Assembly: GCA_942159475.1 (NCBI GenBank)
Contig: OW804096.1
Coordinates: 13,317,871 to 13,381,870 of the forward strand
From: Sthenelais limicola
Taxonomy: Eukaryota > Annelida > Polychaeta > Phyllodocida > Sigalionidae
Direction: 5' to 3'
DNA: 64,000 bases
Positions 51,804 through 62,130 of the stretch are shown piece after piece (the first letter of the stretch is position 1; every line of letters starts with the position of its first letter). The notes under the pieces are model-generated. The model had not been told where the DNA came from. It did not search any database and was given only the letters and a program-made list of their open reading frames with translations. Made by a program: the position numbers and the translations under genes.

Positions 51804-51857
51804 GCGTTGCGTTGCGTTGCGTTGCGTTGCGTTGCGTTGCGTTGCGTTGCGTTGCGT
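51804..51857 (+). repeat. Pentanucleotide microsatellite (GCGTT), about 11 units
   Basis: Perfect repeat of GCGTT/GTTGC. CpG in every unit. Confidence 0.95.
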
Positions 51858-51910
51858 ATATTGCCTATAATTTGCTGTAATTGTAAATGTAAACCGTAAG
51901 TTATACTCTT

Positions 51911-52620
51911 GGGTCAGATCGTCAGATCGTCAAAAATGTACAATCTACAGCTATACACATTACATTTAGTAAATTCAAAAAATAAAAAATGATAAGTAAT
52001 ATGTGAGTGTAGTGAACTCGGTTCGGGACTCTTAGCTTAGGAATAAAACGGAACAAGGATTACTCTCGTACTCTGGTTTTATTGCCACACAACCCTAACA
52101 GACCAACCTTTGTGGACCAGTCACAAAGGAAACGCTGTAAAACAGTATAAAACAGGGTGTGGAGAATATTCACATATCACATATTCTCATAAGAGCAAAG
52201 TTAACAATAAGTAAAACCAGAGATCGGGTAAGAACACATAAAGGAACATTTGAATAGTATAAAATGGCAATATACAAGGAGAAGACACAATATAAAGAGA
52301 TAAATACAAATAATAGTAATAAGCCACAGACCACTTTTCCAGGGTCTGCGCTTCGGATAGATCCGAGAGCCCTCAACTGCCCCCTGGCGTCAGTCCGAAA
52401 GGACTGGAATCAACCAGCGGACAGTCTCGGACTCCCGGACTGTACTATTTCGGAACCCGTAAAATACACGACCACTACATGAGTATATTTGGTATTCCAA
52501 TGATCCAAGCAATGTATTTGGTTATGTTGAACTGTATTTTGAACCCAATTTTTGTCTTTGATTTGGATTATTTAAGAGGATTGGTGAAGGTGAATTGTGC
52601 ATTTTCTGAAAATCTGACCC
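51911..52620 (+). mobile_element. Family A MITE interrupted by a solo LTR
   Basis: The left half (51911-52007: GGGTCAGATCGTCAGATCGT, a local duplication, ... AATATGTGAG) and right half (52480-52620: TGAGTATATTTGGTATTCC ... GAAAATCTGACCC) are continuous once the LTR is removed. Confidence 0.88.
52008..52479 (-). mobile_element. Solo LTR, 472 bp, TGAG target duplication
   Basis: Ends TGTAGTG...CACTACA (TG...CA with a 7-bp inverted terminus) are flanked by TGAG at 52004-52007 and 52480-52483. Read on the minus strand, AATAAA (in GGCAATAAAACCAGAGTACG, near 52080) lies about 75 bp before the 3' end, as expected for a poly(A) signal in an LTR. No internal retroviral genes or second LTR are in the window, so it is a product of LTR-LTR recombination. 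A 4-bp duplication fits Gypsy-type elements, but the clade cannot be told from an LTR alone. Confidence 0.82.
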
Positions 52621-52691
52621 TCCTATCTTGAATAACTTCAAGAGGAGATGCCATTTTTACAGGATGGTAGACTTCAAGATTGTGTAACAAC

Positions 52692-52812
52692 GCTAGGCCG
52701 AGGGCATCTGCATTGCAGGCCTCTCGAGATATCCCCACATCGGTAATAATGTACTAATAGTTAGTGGATGCGTTAGTGTTGTGTTGGTGTGTTGTGCTTG
52801 CTAAATCTCCCT
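52692..52812 (-). mobile_element. Family C repeat, reverse copy
   Basis: GCTAGGCCGAGGGCATCTGC, GCAGGCCTCTCGAGATATCC, ATAATGTACTAATAGTTAGT, GTGTTGTGCTTGCTAAATCT. One hairpin arm is present and the outer arm is missing. Confidence 0.72.
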
Positions 52813-53200
52813 ACTGTTTCCCTCCCTACGTACCCACGAAAATAAGTATTTGTGTGAATCTTTTCCCACCTTCCTTCGGTGGGTAGCAATACTAATTCCT
52901 ACCCACCATTGTGTGTACACTCTATAGGATATTCCTACCAGCTGGGAATTCCCCATAGGACGGAATTGGTTTCCACAAAAAAACTCTTTTCCTCAGCTTA
53001 TGCAACAGGCTCTAGGTGGTTGTGTACTACTAGCTCACAGTATTTCTGCCACCGATTTTGCCACTCATTCTACAAAAATACACAGAATTGTGTAAAGCCT
53101 ATTTTGGTACACATCTAAGTGGCCGGAGTCAGTCAAAGGGAGTGATAGAGAATTGTGAAGCTAATGTGCAGAAGTCATGTATGAACCAATTGCCATCGAC
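52813..53200. other. Non-repetitive spacer
   Basis: An inverted CCTTCCTTCGGTGGGTAG and CCTACCCACC lie near 52870-52905. ORFs 52879-53118 and 53058-53285 are not supported by any motif. Confidence 0.3.
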
Positions 53201-53204
53201 AGCT

Positions 53205-53300
53205 CTCTTAAGACCAATACATTCTGCTCAAACTGGCTTTTCTGCGCATGCTCTATCGGTTATTCTTCAACTTCCGGTCACGTGATGCGCTATTTACCTA
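53205..53300. promoter_or_regulatory. NRF1, ETS and E-box cluster; promoter-like
   Basis: TGCGCATGC (53243-53251), then ACTTCCGGT (53270-53278) overlapping the palindromic E-box TCACGTGA (53278-53285) and TGCGC. Such tight combinations are known from housekeeping promoters in bilaterians. The ORF 53177-53446 passes through but has no domain. No transcript evidence. Confidence 0.35.
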
Positions 53301-53484
53301 CGATCATCAAATCCATATTTGATAAGAGCTCAGAGCATGAGGTCATGAAAATTTCTCTGAAATACTGCAATGTTGGCTCATTTTGTAGCAGATTGTACCA
53401 CACAGTATTAAACGTCTACAAGTCCTTGCTGGAAGTTTTAGTTTAGTTTCGTGTAACTTCGTGTTAATCAGAAAGAAGCGTTGG

Positions 53485-53890
53485 AGATGTGTTCCAGGAA
53501 AATGAGTCACAAGTGCAAAATTGGCATTTTTCGAAGTGATTTATTCACAAGATATCTTTGTTAGAATGTTTTCATTTTAAAGGTGTCTACTCTTTGAGAG
53601 TGTATACATACATGTACCAAGTTTCAAGACAGTGTATTAAATATATCCTTGCGTTTCTAAGGTCATCCCATGGAGTATATTTGGCTACTTTACTAGTAAT
53701 TGTCTACTAAGAAATGTTGCAAACTTTTTTTTCAAAAATAAAAATATCGAACTGAAAAGATAAAAGTACTTATATTAATTGCCCTTAATGTTTACATTCA
53801 TTGCAATCCCCTTGGTCTATTCTTTTCAAATATGATGATATCTCAAAATTCATTTTTTGCAACTTGTGACTCACATATATTTACATCACA
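53485..53890 (+). mobile_element. Family B MITE, full length
   Basis: Left end GAGATGTGTTCCAGGAAAAT then GAGTCACAAGTGCAAAA; the right end GCAACTTGTGACTCACATAT lost the TTTTCCTGAAAC part but resumes with ACATCACAT. The interior matches 26721-27127. Confidence 0.83.
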
Positions 53891-54276
53891 TAGATGATGT
53901 TCGTTCTCTGCTGATCCTGATTTAGCATTTGACAAAAGAGAAAGCGTAAATTGCATTAATTATCTTTACTCCACGTTGGTGTATGTACCACACGCTGTTT
54001 GTATGGGCGGGAGTGAGTGTGGTAATCTATCGCGAAAAATTCACGCGTGAAGGATGGGGGTAGTAACAAGGGTTCCCATTGGTTGATACAGTCACCTGAT
54101 CATATCTTTTTATCAACCAACCAGATCACAGCTTTCTCCTGGGTTTTGGGCGGCTGGTCCAAACGTAAGTCAAGTCATGATCAATGGCTGTATTTGTTTT
54201 TGTAAGTAAAATGCCTTAGTTATTCTTTAATATACTTGAACATAGCAACGTGGGAGAAAATATAGTACCTAAATTT
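53891..54276. other. Non-repetitive; possible regulatory DNA
   Basis: AAATTGCATTAATTATCTTT, AATCTATCGCGAAAAATTCA and CAAGTCATGATCAATGGC. Opposed CATTGGTTGATAC and TATCAACCAACC lie at about 54080-54125. No ORF. Confidence 0.25.
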
Positions 54277-54401
54277 GAATGTGGTACTCGGGACACTTTT
54301 ACACTGGCCTCGATGTTTGTTTTTTTTGTAACCCACTCGCCTATCGGCTCTTGGGCCACAAAAAACAAACATTGTGTAAAAGTGTCCCGAGTACCACATT
54401 C
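54277..54401. mobile_element. Family F short TIR element (hairpin)
   Basis: GAATGTGGTACTCGGGACAC then TTTTACAC at 54277-54304 is the exact complement of the last 28 bases (54374-54401). Further T- and A-rich arms (TGTTTGTTTTTTTTG against AAAAAACAAACA) make the whole 125 bp fold back. No second copy seen here. Confidence 0.75.
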
Positions 54402-54433
54402 TCATTAGATACTATCTATTTACTTCATACTTA

Positions 54434-54738
54434 AGGGCCTAGTCCACTAGGAGTAGTATGTAGAAACCCATTTGAAGCTACTTAAGCACTTTTGGTGCAC
54501 AATCCGGCAGCCCGCCATCTGCCGCAACACCAAAATTGCTACCAAATCGGACCAAAATTGCTACCAAATCGCACCAAAATTGCTACAAAAGCGCATCAAA
54601 ATTGCTACAAAAGCATCAAATGCGTTTCTACATAGTATACTACTAAGCCAATTCTCATGCAATTTTGCGCCGCAGAGGACTCTTTTGCACTAAATTTTGT
54701 GAGAATCACATGAGGATCGGCTGAGTGGATTAGGCCCT
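54434..54738. mobile_element. PIF/Harbinger-like MITE (family E), TTA duplication
   Basis: Ends AGGGCCTAGTCCAC and, complemented, AGGGCCTAATCCAC are flanked by TTA at 54431-54433 and 54739-54741. A second inverted block (AGTATGTAGAAACCCATTTG against GTATACTATGTAGAAACGCA complemented) lies inside. 3-bp TTA/TAA duplications and GGGCC-type ends are established for PIF/Harbinger. The interior (54529-54615) has four 22-bp units CACCAAAATTGCTACCAAAT. ORF 54472-54693 comes from that array. Confidence 0.8.
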
Positions 54739-54887
54739 TTATGCTCACATCCAGCAATGTGTACTGACTACTTGAACTCAAGGCTTCTCCTCGATGTGTT
54801 AAATAAACAGTAATAATAGTAGACCTGTGTCTATGTTATTTCTTCTCCTCCTCAATGCTACCTATACTAGCGTCATTACACATACAT

Positions 54888-55115
54888 GGGTCAGATCTTC
54901 AGAAAATGTACAATTGGCAGCTGTACACATTTAGTAAATTCTGCTAAATTAAGCTGCAATTTGGTCAATACTAGGTAAATTCGAGTATATTCGGCATTGC
55001 ATTGATTCTAGTAATCTGTTTGGTTAGGTTGAACTGTATTTTAAACTTTATTTCCGTCTGAAATTTGGGTTATTTGAGAGAATTGGTACATTGTACATTT
55101 TCTGGCGATTTCACC
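54888..55115 (+). mobile_element. Family A MITE, full length
   Basis: Starts GGGTCAGATCTTCAGAAAAT and ends TTCTGGCGATTTCACCC (chimeric ends). It lost ten bases around TTGGTACATTGTAC. Flanks ACAT and ATAT. Confidence 0.87.
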
Positions 55116-55272
55116 CATATATAAATGTGTAGTTTTGATTCTGTGTCTTACAAAACAGTTTAATGCAAGAACCATGTACCATCTATCGATAAAATAAAGA
55201 CTACCATCAATAATAATACCATCTTGTTTCCCCCACATCCCTCATCCATCCATCCACCCACCCGTCCATGCC

Positions 55273-55317
55273 AGTAAGAAGCATTGAGTGTGCTTCCTAT
55301 TGGCGACGGATTGCATG
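55273..55317 (+). repeat. Left direct repeat flanking a family A copy
   Basis: AGTAAGAAGCATTGAGTGTG then TATTGGCGACGGATTGCATG. It recurs at 55556-55591 on the other side of the MITE (AGTGAGAAGCATTGAGTATT, GGCGATGGATTGCATG), with 9 bases fewer. Confidence 0.85.
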
Positions 55318-55318
55318 T

Positions 55319-55554
55319 GGGTAAGATTTTCAGAAAATGTACAATTGGCAGCTGTATACATTTAGTAAAATTTGCTAAAATTAGCTGCTATGCGGTCAAT
55401 ACTAGGTAAATTCGAGTATCATCGACTTTGCATTGATTCTAGCAATCTGTTTGGTTAGATTTAACTGAATTTTGCATTTTTTTTTTCGTCTGAAATTTGG
55501 GTTATTTGAGAGGATTGGCGAAGTTAAATTGTACATTTTCTGAAAATCTGACCC
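55319..55554 (+). mobile_element. Family A MITE between 40-bp direct repeats
   Basis: Starts GGGTAAGATTTTCAGAAAAT and ends GAAAATCTGACCC. Complete. The flanking direct repeats are ten times longer than the family's 4-bp duplication. Confidence 0.87.
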
Positions 55555-55591
55555 TAGTGAGAAGCATTGAGTATTGGCGATGGATTGCATG

Positions 55592-56081
55592 CTTTGAGAG
55601 AGTATGTGAGTTTGTACGCGGAGACATGCAACTCGCTTGTGGAATCAAGAGGATTTCCTCCTGAACGGCCAGCTTTTAGACCGCCTTTATAGCATTTGTA
55701 GAAGACATTTGCATTCAGATGTCCATATCTCAACTCTTCAAGAGTCTGGATAGGAATGGATATTCCTGGATTTTAGTAGTAGTCATTCTAAGATTTTATT
55801 TTTCAGGACTAGGTTGCTGGTTCTACCAAGGGATGTATGAAGCCGGTCCTTTGAGTGAGAAGGAGATTTGTAGTACGGTAAATGCGATATATGTTAATAT
55901 GGGAAATAACAACACTTATTAAATCTTATTAATAATTATTGATTAGAATGAATACATTGTAGTTGAAGTAAGTTGAGAAACTGAATACCGACCGAAACCA
56001 GAATCGATTAGTTGTTTTTATCTAGGATTTTATCTATTCTTGGGTTCCGACACCCTTTTTCAGGGTTAGTACACTATCTAT
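55592..56081. other. No feature seen
   Basis: ORF 55719-55922 (67 residues; ISQLFKSLDRNGYSWILVVV..., one hydrophobic segment) has no family I recognise. It is the least repeat-like short ORF in this part but there is no further support. Confidence 0.3.
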
Positions 56082-56315
56082 CGGTTAAATTGCCAGAAAA
56101 TGTACAAATCACCTTCAGTAATTCTCTCAAATAACCCAAATTTAAGGCAAGAATCAGGTTCAAAATTCTGTTCAACATAAACAAACAGATTGTTTGAATC
56201 GAGCCAATACCAAATACACTCATATATACCTAATGTTGAGGATTTTTCAGTCCAATTTAGCAGAATTTACAAAATATGTTGATCTGCCAATTGTACATTT
56301 TCTGAAAACCTCACC
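56082..56315 (-). mobile_element. Family A MITE, full length
   Basis: Starts CGGTTAAATTGCCAGAAAAT and ends CTGAAAACCTCACCC. TGAGGATTTTTCAGTCC subfamily. Confidence 0.83.
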
Positions 56316-56322
56316 CATATTT

Positions 56323-56572
56323 GGGTCAAATTTTCTGAAAATGTACAATTCACCTTCCCAAATCCTCTCAAATAATCCAAATATAACAGACTAATTACGT
56401 TCAAAAATGCAGTTTAAAACTATATATATATATATAAGAAAGAGATACTTTTAATCAACACAATGCCAAAGATACTTAAATATGCATTGAATTTGAAATA
56501 TTCAATTTTGATTTGCCAGAAGTTACTAAATTTGTAGAGCTAACGATTGTACATTTTCTGAAAATCTGACCC
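56323..56572 (-). mobile_element. Family A MITE, full length, with an AT expansion
   Basis: Starts GGGTCAAATTTTCTGAAAAT and ends GAAAATCTGACCC. An ATATATATATATAT run at 56421-56434 sits in the centre. Seven bases separate it from the previous copy. Confidence 0.85.
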
Positions 56573-57050
56573 ATAGTTGTTGATGGAAACAATAATTTTA
56601 TTGTAGAATCAAGCACTTTCCCACATACAAAACCATCCCATCCAAATCGTATTTCAAACTATCCATCTCTTGTAGTCAAAGAGTTAAAAACAACAGCTGA
56701 AGGGTTTCAATCAAACGGATAATAAAATACAAGGCAACTGATGAGGGTTGGTGATCTTGATTACGTCAATAAAGCACCAGATATAAAAATCTCTTATTAG
56801 ATTGCGGATGTATTAGGAAACCCAAGTAATCTCCCAATCAAGGCTGGAGTCCAATTAGGACGGTTGTGTCTAATCAGATTGTGTTGTCTGTTTTTGTTCA
56901 CTATAAAACTAGGCATTAGGCTTTATATAATTATTGTTCCTATTGATTAAGTCTTTCCTCGTGTTTTATTCGTCTTGTTCTGACTTTGTTTCCTAATTCA
57001 TTTTGTGAGTTGTGAGTTGTAATAGTATAGGAGTGGTTAGTAATATACAT
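56573..57050. promoter_or_regulatory. Non-repetitive island with homeodomain-type motifs
   Basis: GATTACGTCAATAAAGCACC, CCCAAGTAATCTCCCAATCA, GTCCAATTAGGAC (56849-56861) and TGTCTAATCAGATTG are clustered within 110 bp. The 13-mer GTCCAATTAGGAC and the surrounding order (CCCAAT, then the 13-mer, then TCTAAT) also occur at 38776-38828. No ORF. An enhancer reading is inference. Confidence 0.3.
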
Positions 57051-57285
57051 GGGTCAGACTTTCTTAAAATGTACAATTGGCAGCTCTACACATTTAGGAA
57101 ATTGTGCTGAATTAGACTGAAAAATGATGAATATCGGGTATATCTGAGTATATTTGGGATCGCATTGATTTAAAGTATCAGTTCTGTTATGTTAAACTGC
57201 ATTTTGAAGCTCATTTATGTCTTAAATGTGGGTTATTTGAGAGGATTGGTGAAGTTAAATTGTGCATTTTCTGAAAATCTGACCC
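57051..57285 (+). mobile_element. Family A MITE, full length, ACAT duplication
   Basis: Starts GGGTCAGACTTTCTTAAAAT and ends GAAAATCTGACCC; ACAT at 57047-57050 and 57286-57289. Confidence 0.9.
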
Positions 57286-57330
57286 ACATATGTAGTGAAC
57301 CGGTATCATTTGAGGAGGAGAATAAATAAC

Positions 57331-57720
57331 AACAGTTTTTTTTTGGGACAAATTATTTATTCAGGAGATTAACAAGATTACAGCTATCTCGCCCTTGGGT
57401 GATTTTCGTTGTACCCTGAGAATATGGACATATTTACAAAATACATAGAGGTGTGTAGAGTGAAGAAGATTATGTCTTAATATTATTTCTCTGATTTAAT
57501 GAAGCGTTGTACAGTATACATTATATGGGTTATAAAGGACAAGTGGTGTGTGAAGAAGTACAATGGTGAGATGACATAGAAATGGTAATTATAATGGTAC
57601 ATAAAGTATGGCTCCCTCTGGTGGTACAGGTGAGACAGGTGTGTGGTAATTCGGTATGAGTAGTATATGGAAACAATGTAGAGTACTTTGACACCTTTTT
57701 GCGCGGATGCGCGGATTTAA
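57331..57720 (-). mobile_element. Possible retroposon 3' end, minus strand
   Basis: A T-run (57335-57343), TTATTTATTCAGGAG and later GAGGTGTGTAGAGTG resemble 7340-7460. Coding content is unrecognised (minus ORF 57530-57733). Confidence 0.3.
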
Positions 57721-57887
57721 ATTCGCGCAGCAAGGAAGCCTCAGACCTTGTTTATACAATAATTATACCTTTCGCACAGGATTTATTTTCATGCACAAAT
57801 GTGGGTGCGCGAAAATAAATACTGCGCGAACATTAATACATTTACAGTACTTAATCATGTTTAACCTGGTTTCCTGGCAATATTGAT
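57721..57887. other. Spacer with short inverted repeats
   Basis: TTTTTGCGCGGATGCGCGG just upstream and ATTTATTTTCATGCACAAAT with GCGCGAAAATAAATACTGCG form a short inverted motif. Significance unknown. Confidence 0.3.
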
Positions 57888-58042
57888 CCCTGGGGTCTGT
57901 TGCGTAATATATCCTTATACTTAAAAGTGTCCCTTGCCAAGCTAATCTTAGTGTTAAATGTAGGAATAACAATTATCATTAACACAGAATCGGATAAACA
58001 CTTAAATCTAAAAACTAAATCTTACATGGCTTTACCCCAGGG
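57888..58042. mobile_element. Possible hAT-like MITE (family J relative)
   Basis: CCCTGGGGTCTGTTGCGTAA at the left and TTTACCCCAGGG at the right are inverted. The left part resembles family J (CTGTTGCRTAA, CCTTATACTTAAA). Internal match is weak. Confidence 0.4.
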
Positions 58043-58891
58043 AAACCCACAGATAGAACTGGACACTCCATGACGCTAGGAACTGCCCACGACTGACAAC
58101 CACTTGCAAATTATATATACCCGGTATACAAATGTTATTCAATAAACATACATTTCTGCATTAATGGAGTATCGAAAAGGAATGATCCCTCCCAATGTAT
58201 CACATACAATGAGGTCTTCCTGGTATCCCTTTTAAATAATATGCTGTAATAATGACAATGTAATTTATAAGGACAGTGAGGTTTCATATTTTAAAATCAT
58301 TGTTTAGGTTAAATTAGCTAGTTTCACATTACCGTTTGCAGATTCTCCATTTATAGATTAATAACAACAATTGGCATAATCTGGTAGCCGTAACAACAGG
58401 CCCCATTGAGACCAACAATAATGCTACGGATGTACGGACAGAACAACTGATCCGATTATCTAATCTAGTTTAAGTACAACTTTCTATCAACTTTACTCTT
58501 ATAACTGAGATAAGTAGCTACTTAAAAGTACTGCTGTGAGTCAGTTCTAACATGCTACGTTGTATGTGTTAACATTTATCCCACAGATGTTAGAACGAAG
58601 ACACTATATCTAACCTGACCTGTCAAAAACCAACTGGTTAACTGCTTGAAAACCTCGTTGTTTTATTCTTATGCTGATAAAAGTTGTATTTGTTTTTAAT
58701 TGGCTGAGAAAATACAAAAAAAGTTACCTTGTTGTAAATATAAGAGTAGTGCATTGTGGTTCCCCCTCACCTTGTATAAAGTAATTGGAAAGGAACCAGT
58801 CTTCATTGATACTACATCTCGATCGACTTGTTATTTATGCATAAGTCTGATTAAGTAAGTAATTTAATTTAGAGTACTTCAAAGAAACTGT
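58043..58891. other. AT-rich stretch, no feature
   Basis: No ORF, repeat family or RNA recognised. Confidence 0.35.
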
Positions 58892-58895
58892 ATGC

Positions 58896-58961
58896 TATTT
58901 TCATTTATATTTTATATTATTTTCATTTATATTTTATATTATTTTCATTTATATTTTATAT
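58896..58961 (+). repeat. 22-bp tandem repeat, 3 units
   Basis: TATTTTCATTTATATTTTAT then AT, three times. The hydrophobic Phe/Tyr/Ile ORF at 58892-59104 starts in it and is not a gene. Confidence 0.9.
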
Positions 58962-59106
58962 TTATTTTTTTCTCGTCACATATTATTTTCGAAAGCTTGA
59001 AACGTACCATTTGTGTCGAATTGTTTATCGAAATAAAATATGTTTTAAAAAAAAAAACTAACATCTGTCACTTTTGCACCAGTCCTTTCTCTTTTCAACC
59101 TTAATA

Positions 59107-59356
59107 GCGGAACTCCACTATAGGTAAAAAACGGCGCCAACAGGCAAAAACGGCTGCGACGAATTTTTTGTGACGAAATATCTAATCAAGTTAGATATTT
59201 TGCAATTGTTGGCAACAAATAAATGTGTTGCCAACAACCTATTTTACCCCCTCATCCACTAGAATTTTTAGTCATGTCAAATTTTCCCAATTTTTAGAAA
59301 TGTCGGCGACGAATTTTGCCTGTTGGCGCCGTTTTTTACCTATAGTGGAGTTCCGC
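59107..59356. mobile_element. Family D MITE, 250 bp, 43-bp inverted ends, TA target
   Basis: Left GCGGAACTCCACTATAGGTA then AAAAACGGCGCCAACAGGCA is the near-exact complement of the right end. TA lies at 59105-59106 and 59357-59358. Long, well-kept inverted ends suggest a young insertion. A second inverted block, GCGACGAATTTT, follows. ORF 59225-59449 overlaps it by chance. Confidence 0.85.
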
Positions 59357-60094
59357 TATAATACTGCACTAAAACAGCCCCTGGCGGAAAATCATGAAAT
59401 ATACGCACTAGTCCCCTTGTACATCTTTGGTAACTATCAAAATATCTAGTAAGTATATTAAAATGTTATGTTTGATATATTGGCCGTTATGTTTGAAAAA
59501 AGATTTGCAATATTTCTGGGTGGGCAATTACCAGTAAAATAACTAAATATACTCCATAGGGTGGACTTAGACCCTATGTGCACAGATGGCGTCTAAGGTG
59601 TTCCAGGGGTGTTCCGTGGGTGTGGATAAGTAGGCTCCAGCTACAGGTAGCCGCGCGTCCACACCTATGGACACTCTTGTAACCCCTTGAGAATGGACAA
59701 GCTATGTTGTCCACTGGACGCTTCATGTAGCCACCTATTTTTGTTGGAGAAAAAAAACATTGTAACCCAGAATATACACTGTATTGACATCGCTTAAAAT
59801 CACTTATGTATATTTGCAGTATCTGAGGCTACTATGACAATGATTTTATTATATATTTGTATATGAATGATTAGAAACAAATCCTGGGATAACAGTGGTT
59901 ACATGAAGCGTTCCTTTACAGGCTTCACAAAGCCTGCTAATTCAAGCTAACTGTACACATAATTGGCACCGGAAATAATGAATCATGTGACCTAACGTAT
60001 ATTTTCAAACATCAACGTGAAAATGGAACCTATTGAGGATGCACAAGACTGTACATAATCAGGGAATCTTCTATTAATATATGGTGAGTATCAT

Positions 60095-60612
60095 CCTTAT
60101 GTCTAGGTAATTAGTTTTGTAAGAGATATGGTGAATGAATGAGCTAAAAATTAACATGTTCTATGCCATAGACACTTCACAATCGCCTGTCTTGCTGTGT
60201 GTAAATTACGGGTTCAGATGCCACTGAAAATATATCATCTTCCCCATCCCATCTCCCCCCTTACCTAATCCTGCTTTCTGTGATTCTACTATGAATTATC
60301 ACAAACAAGAATTCATGAATTCTTTTGTATCAATATTAATGTGGAAGAAATGTCGCACGAATACCCACTGACAGCCTGTTTACTGTTTACCCCTGGTGCT
60401 ACCCCTGCCGCCCCTGAAGGGGGAGAGACGGGAGAGGTTGCTGGTGTTACCCCTGCTGCAACACTGTAACCTCCCTATATGTGCGCAAATATGTCTAAGT
60501 AATTAGTTTGCTAAAAGATGTGGGGAATGAATGAGCGAAAAATGTACATGTTTTATGGTATAGACACTTCACAAACGTCCGTCTTGTTGTATGCGAATTA
60601 CACGTTCAAATA
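60095..60612 (+). repeat. Duplicated 125-bp segments, about 380 bp apart
   Basis: ATGTCTAGGTAATTAGTTTT through CACTTCACAATCGCCTGTCT (60099-60195) is repeated with changes at 60491-60590 (ATGTCTAAGTAATTAGTTTG, CACTTCACAAACGTCCGTCT). Inside the 2.65-kb element. Confidence 0.75.
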
Positions 60613-61974
60613 TGACCCAAAATGGCCTAATGGCCGGCCTAATGGGCTATCACACCATACCTGCATAGACAACACATTGTTTATATTGTTATTAGAATGT
60701 GCAGTGGAATATTATGCGCACATAGACACTCCAAATGTGTGTGTAATTATATATACACATGAGGTGGATTGGAGACATTATTGTAATCAATTGAGTATCA
60801 ATGTAAAATAATGCTAAGAAACCTACCTGTAAATGGGGTTATTAGCCCTAAGATCCCGCACTACTTTATGTAAACTGTGGGATATGTCATGTATCCATTA
60901 GTAAACTTAATAGCCCACTTTCTTCAGCTTTGTTTGAAATAATTTACTTTCTAATCACATCCATTGATAGCCCAGTATCCTATTATCCACAGAGTAATCC
61001 GAAAACTACCTCCACATAGGGTAATGAACAAATCAATTCAATTCAATTCAATCCAGAATAGTCATACTCATTCCATGCGTAAAACCCTTACTACTCAGAG
61101 CTCATAATAATGTAGGGTGGACTGACTCCTCTTATATTTCCTCTAAGGAAACCTATTGTAAACCATTCCACATTATGGCAAGAATATGCAACCACCCTCA
61201 CGATGTCACGATATGCACAGAATGAATACTAGAAATAGCTATGTTTTTAAGGTGTCAAAAAGATACCACCCCACCTCCTGCCTCACCCCTATCCTTTGGC
61301 ATGGTTAGCTCAATAGCTGAGCGAAAGTGTCAATAGGTGTGAAATATACAATAGAGCTGTTAATAGTGGATTCGCAAAGAGATATATGTCAACATAATTA
61401 TGAAGTGGCTATATTATTTGTGATGTCTATAACATATCAAAAGAAAAAAGAAAATGAACCCCATCAGCCAAGGTATTTGCTTGTGTGTGACTGGATAATA
61501 TACATGACATTGTATTATAATCAAATATGTTTTATCATTATATTGCAGTGATCTGAGTCAATGCCAGGAGGTCGGCAACATAGCAGAACAATGGAGAATG
61601 AATAGCAGTTAAATGCCTACATTATGAACATATTTTTGTCAGAGTTATTCTGTTATTTTCTATGAATACTTTTGGTCTATTTTGCTATTGAATTGTATCT
61701 ATTACATCCATTATGCTCCTTCGATTCCTTAAGTGTTTACTGAGGATTTATATGTATATTGATATAAAATAAAATAAAGAGAAATACAAAACATTCCCTG
61801 TATTATCTACTTTCTTCATCATATTATTTCCATGACGGCACAATTCGTTAAATATTTTTATTGACAGTAAAAGGCAGAGAAAGGCAAAATATCTAGTTCT
61901 TATCCCCCTAAACCTCAATAACGCTAGCCATAAATACCCCAAGCCATACTGAGTGTTCCAAGAACGACCTATAC

Positions 61975-62130
61975 ACAGCACCCATGGACGTCTACAAGTA
62001 GCGTCCATGGACGGCTACATGTAGCGTCCCATGGACGGCTACAGTAACACACCTACAGGTGAGTTACTGTAGCCGCCCATGGACATCTATGTAGCCGTCC
62101 ATTGGCGGCTACAGGAACACACCTGTAGCT
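61975..62130. repeat. Subterminal hairpin and TGGACGGCTAC repeats
   Basis: CCATGGACGTCTAC, TCCATGGACGGCTACATGTA and CCCATGGACGGCTACAGTAA follow each other, then the complement of the last (TTACTGTAGCCGCCCATGG, 62065-62083) forms a hairpin. CATCTATGTAGCCGTCC and GGCGGCTACAGG continue the series. Confidence 0.75.

Noticed and set aside
58892..59104. Hydrophobic 70-residue ORF as a small membrane protein
   Set aside because: It starts in a 22-bp AT-rich tandem repeat; hydrophobicity follows from T-rich codons.
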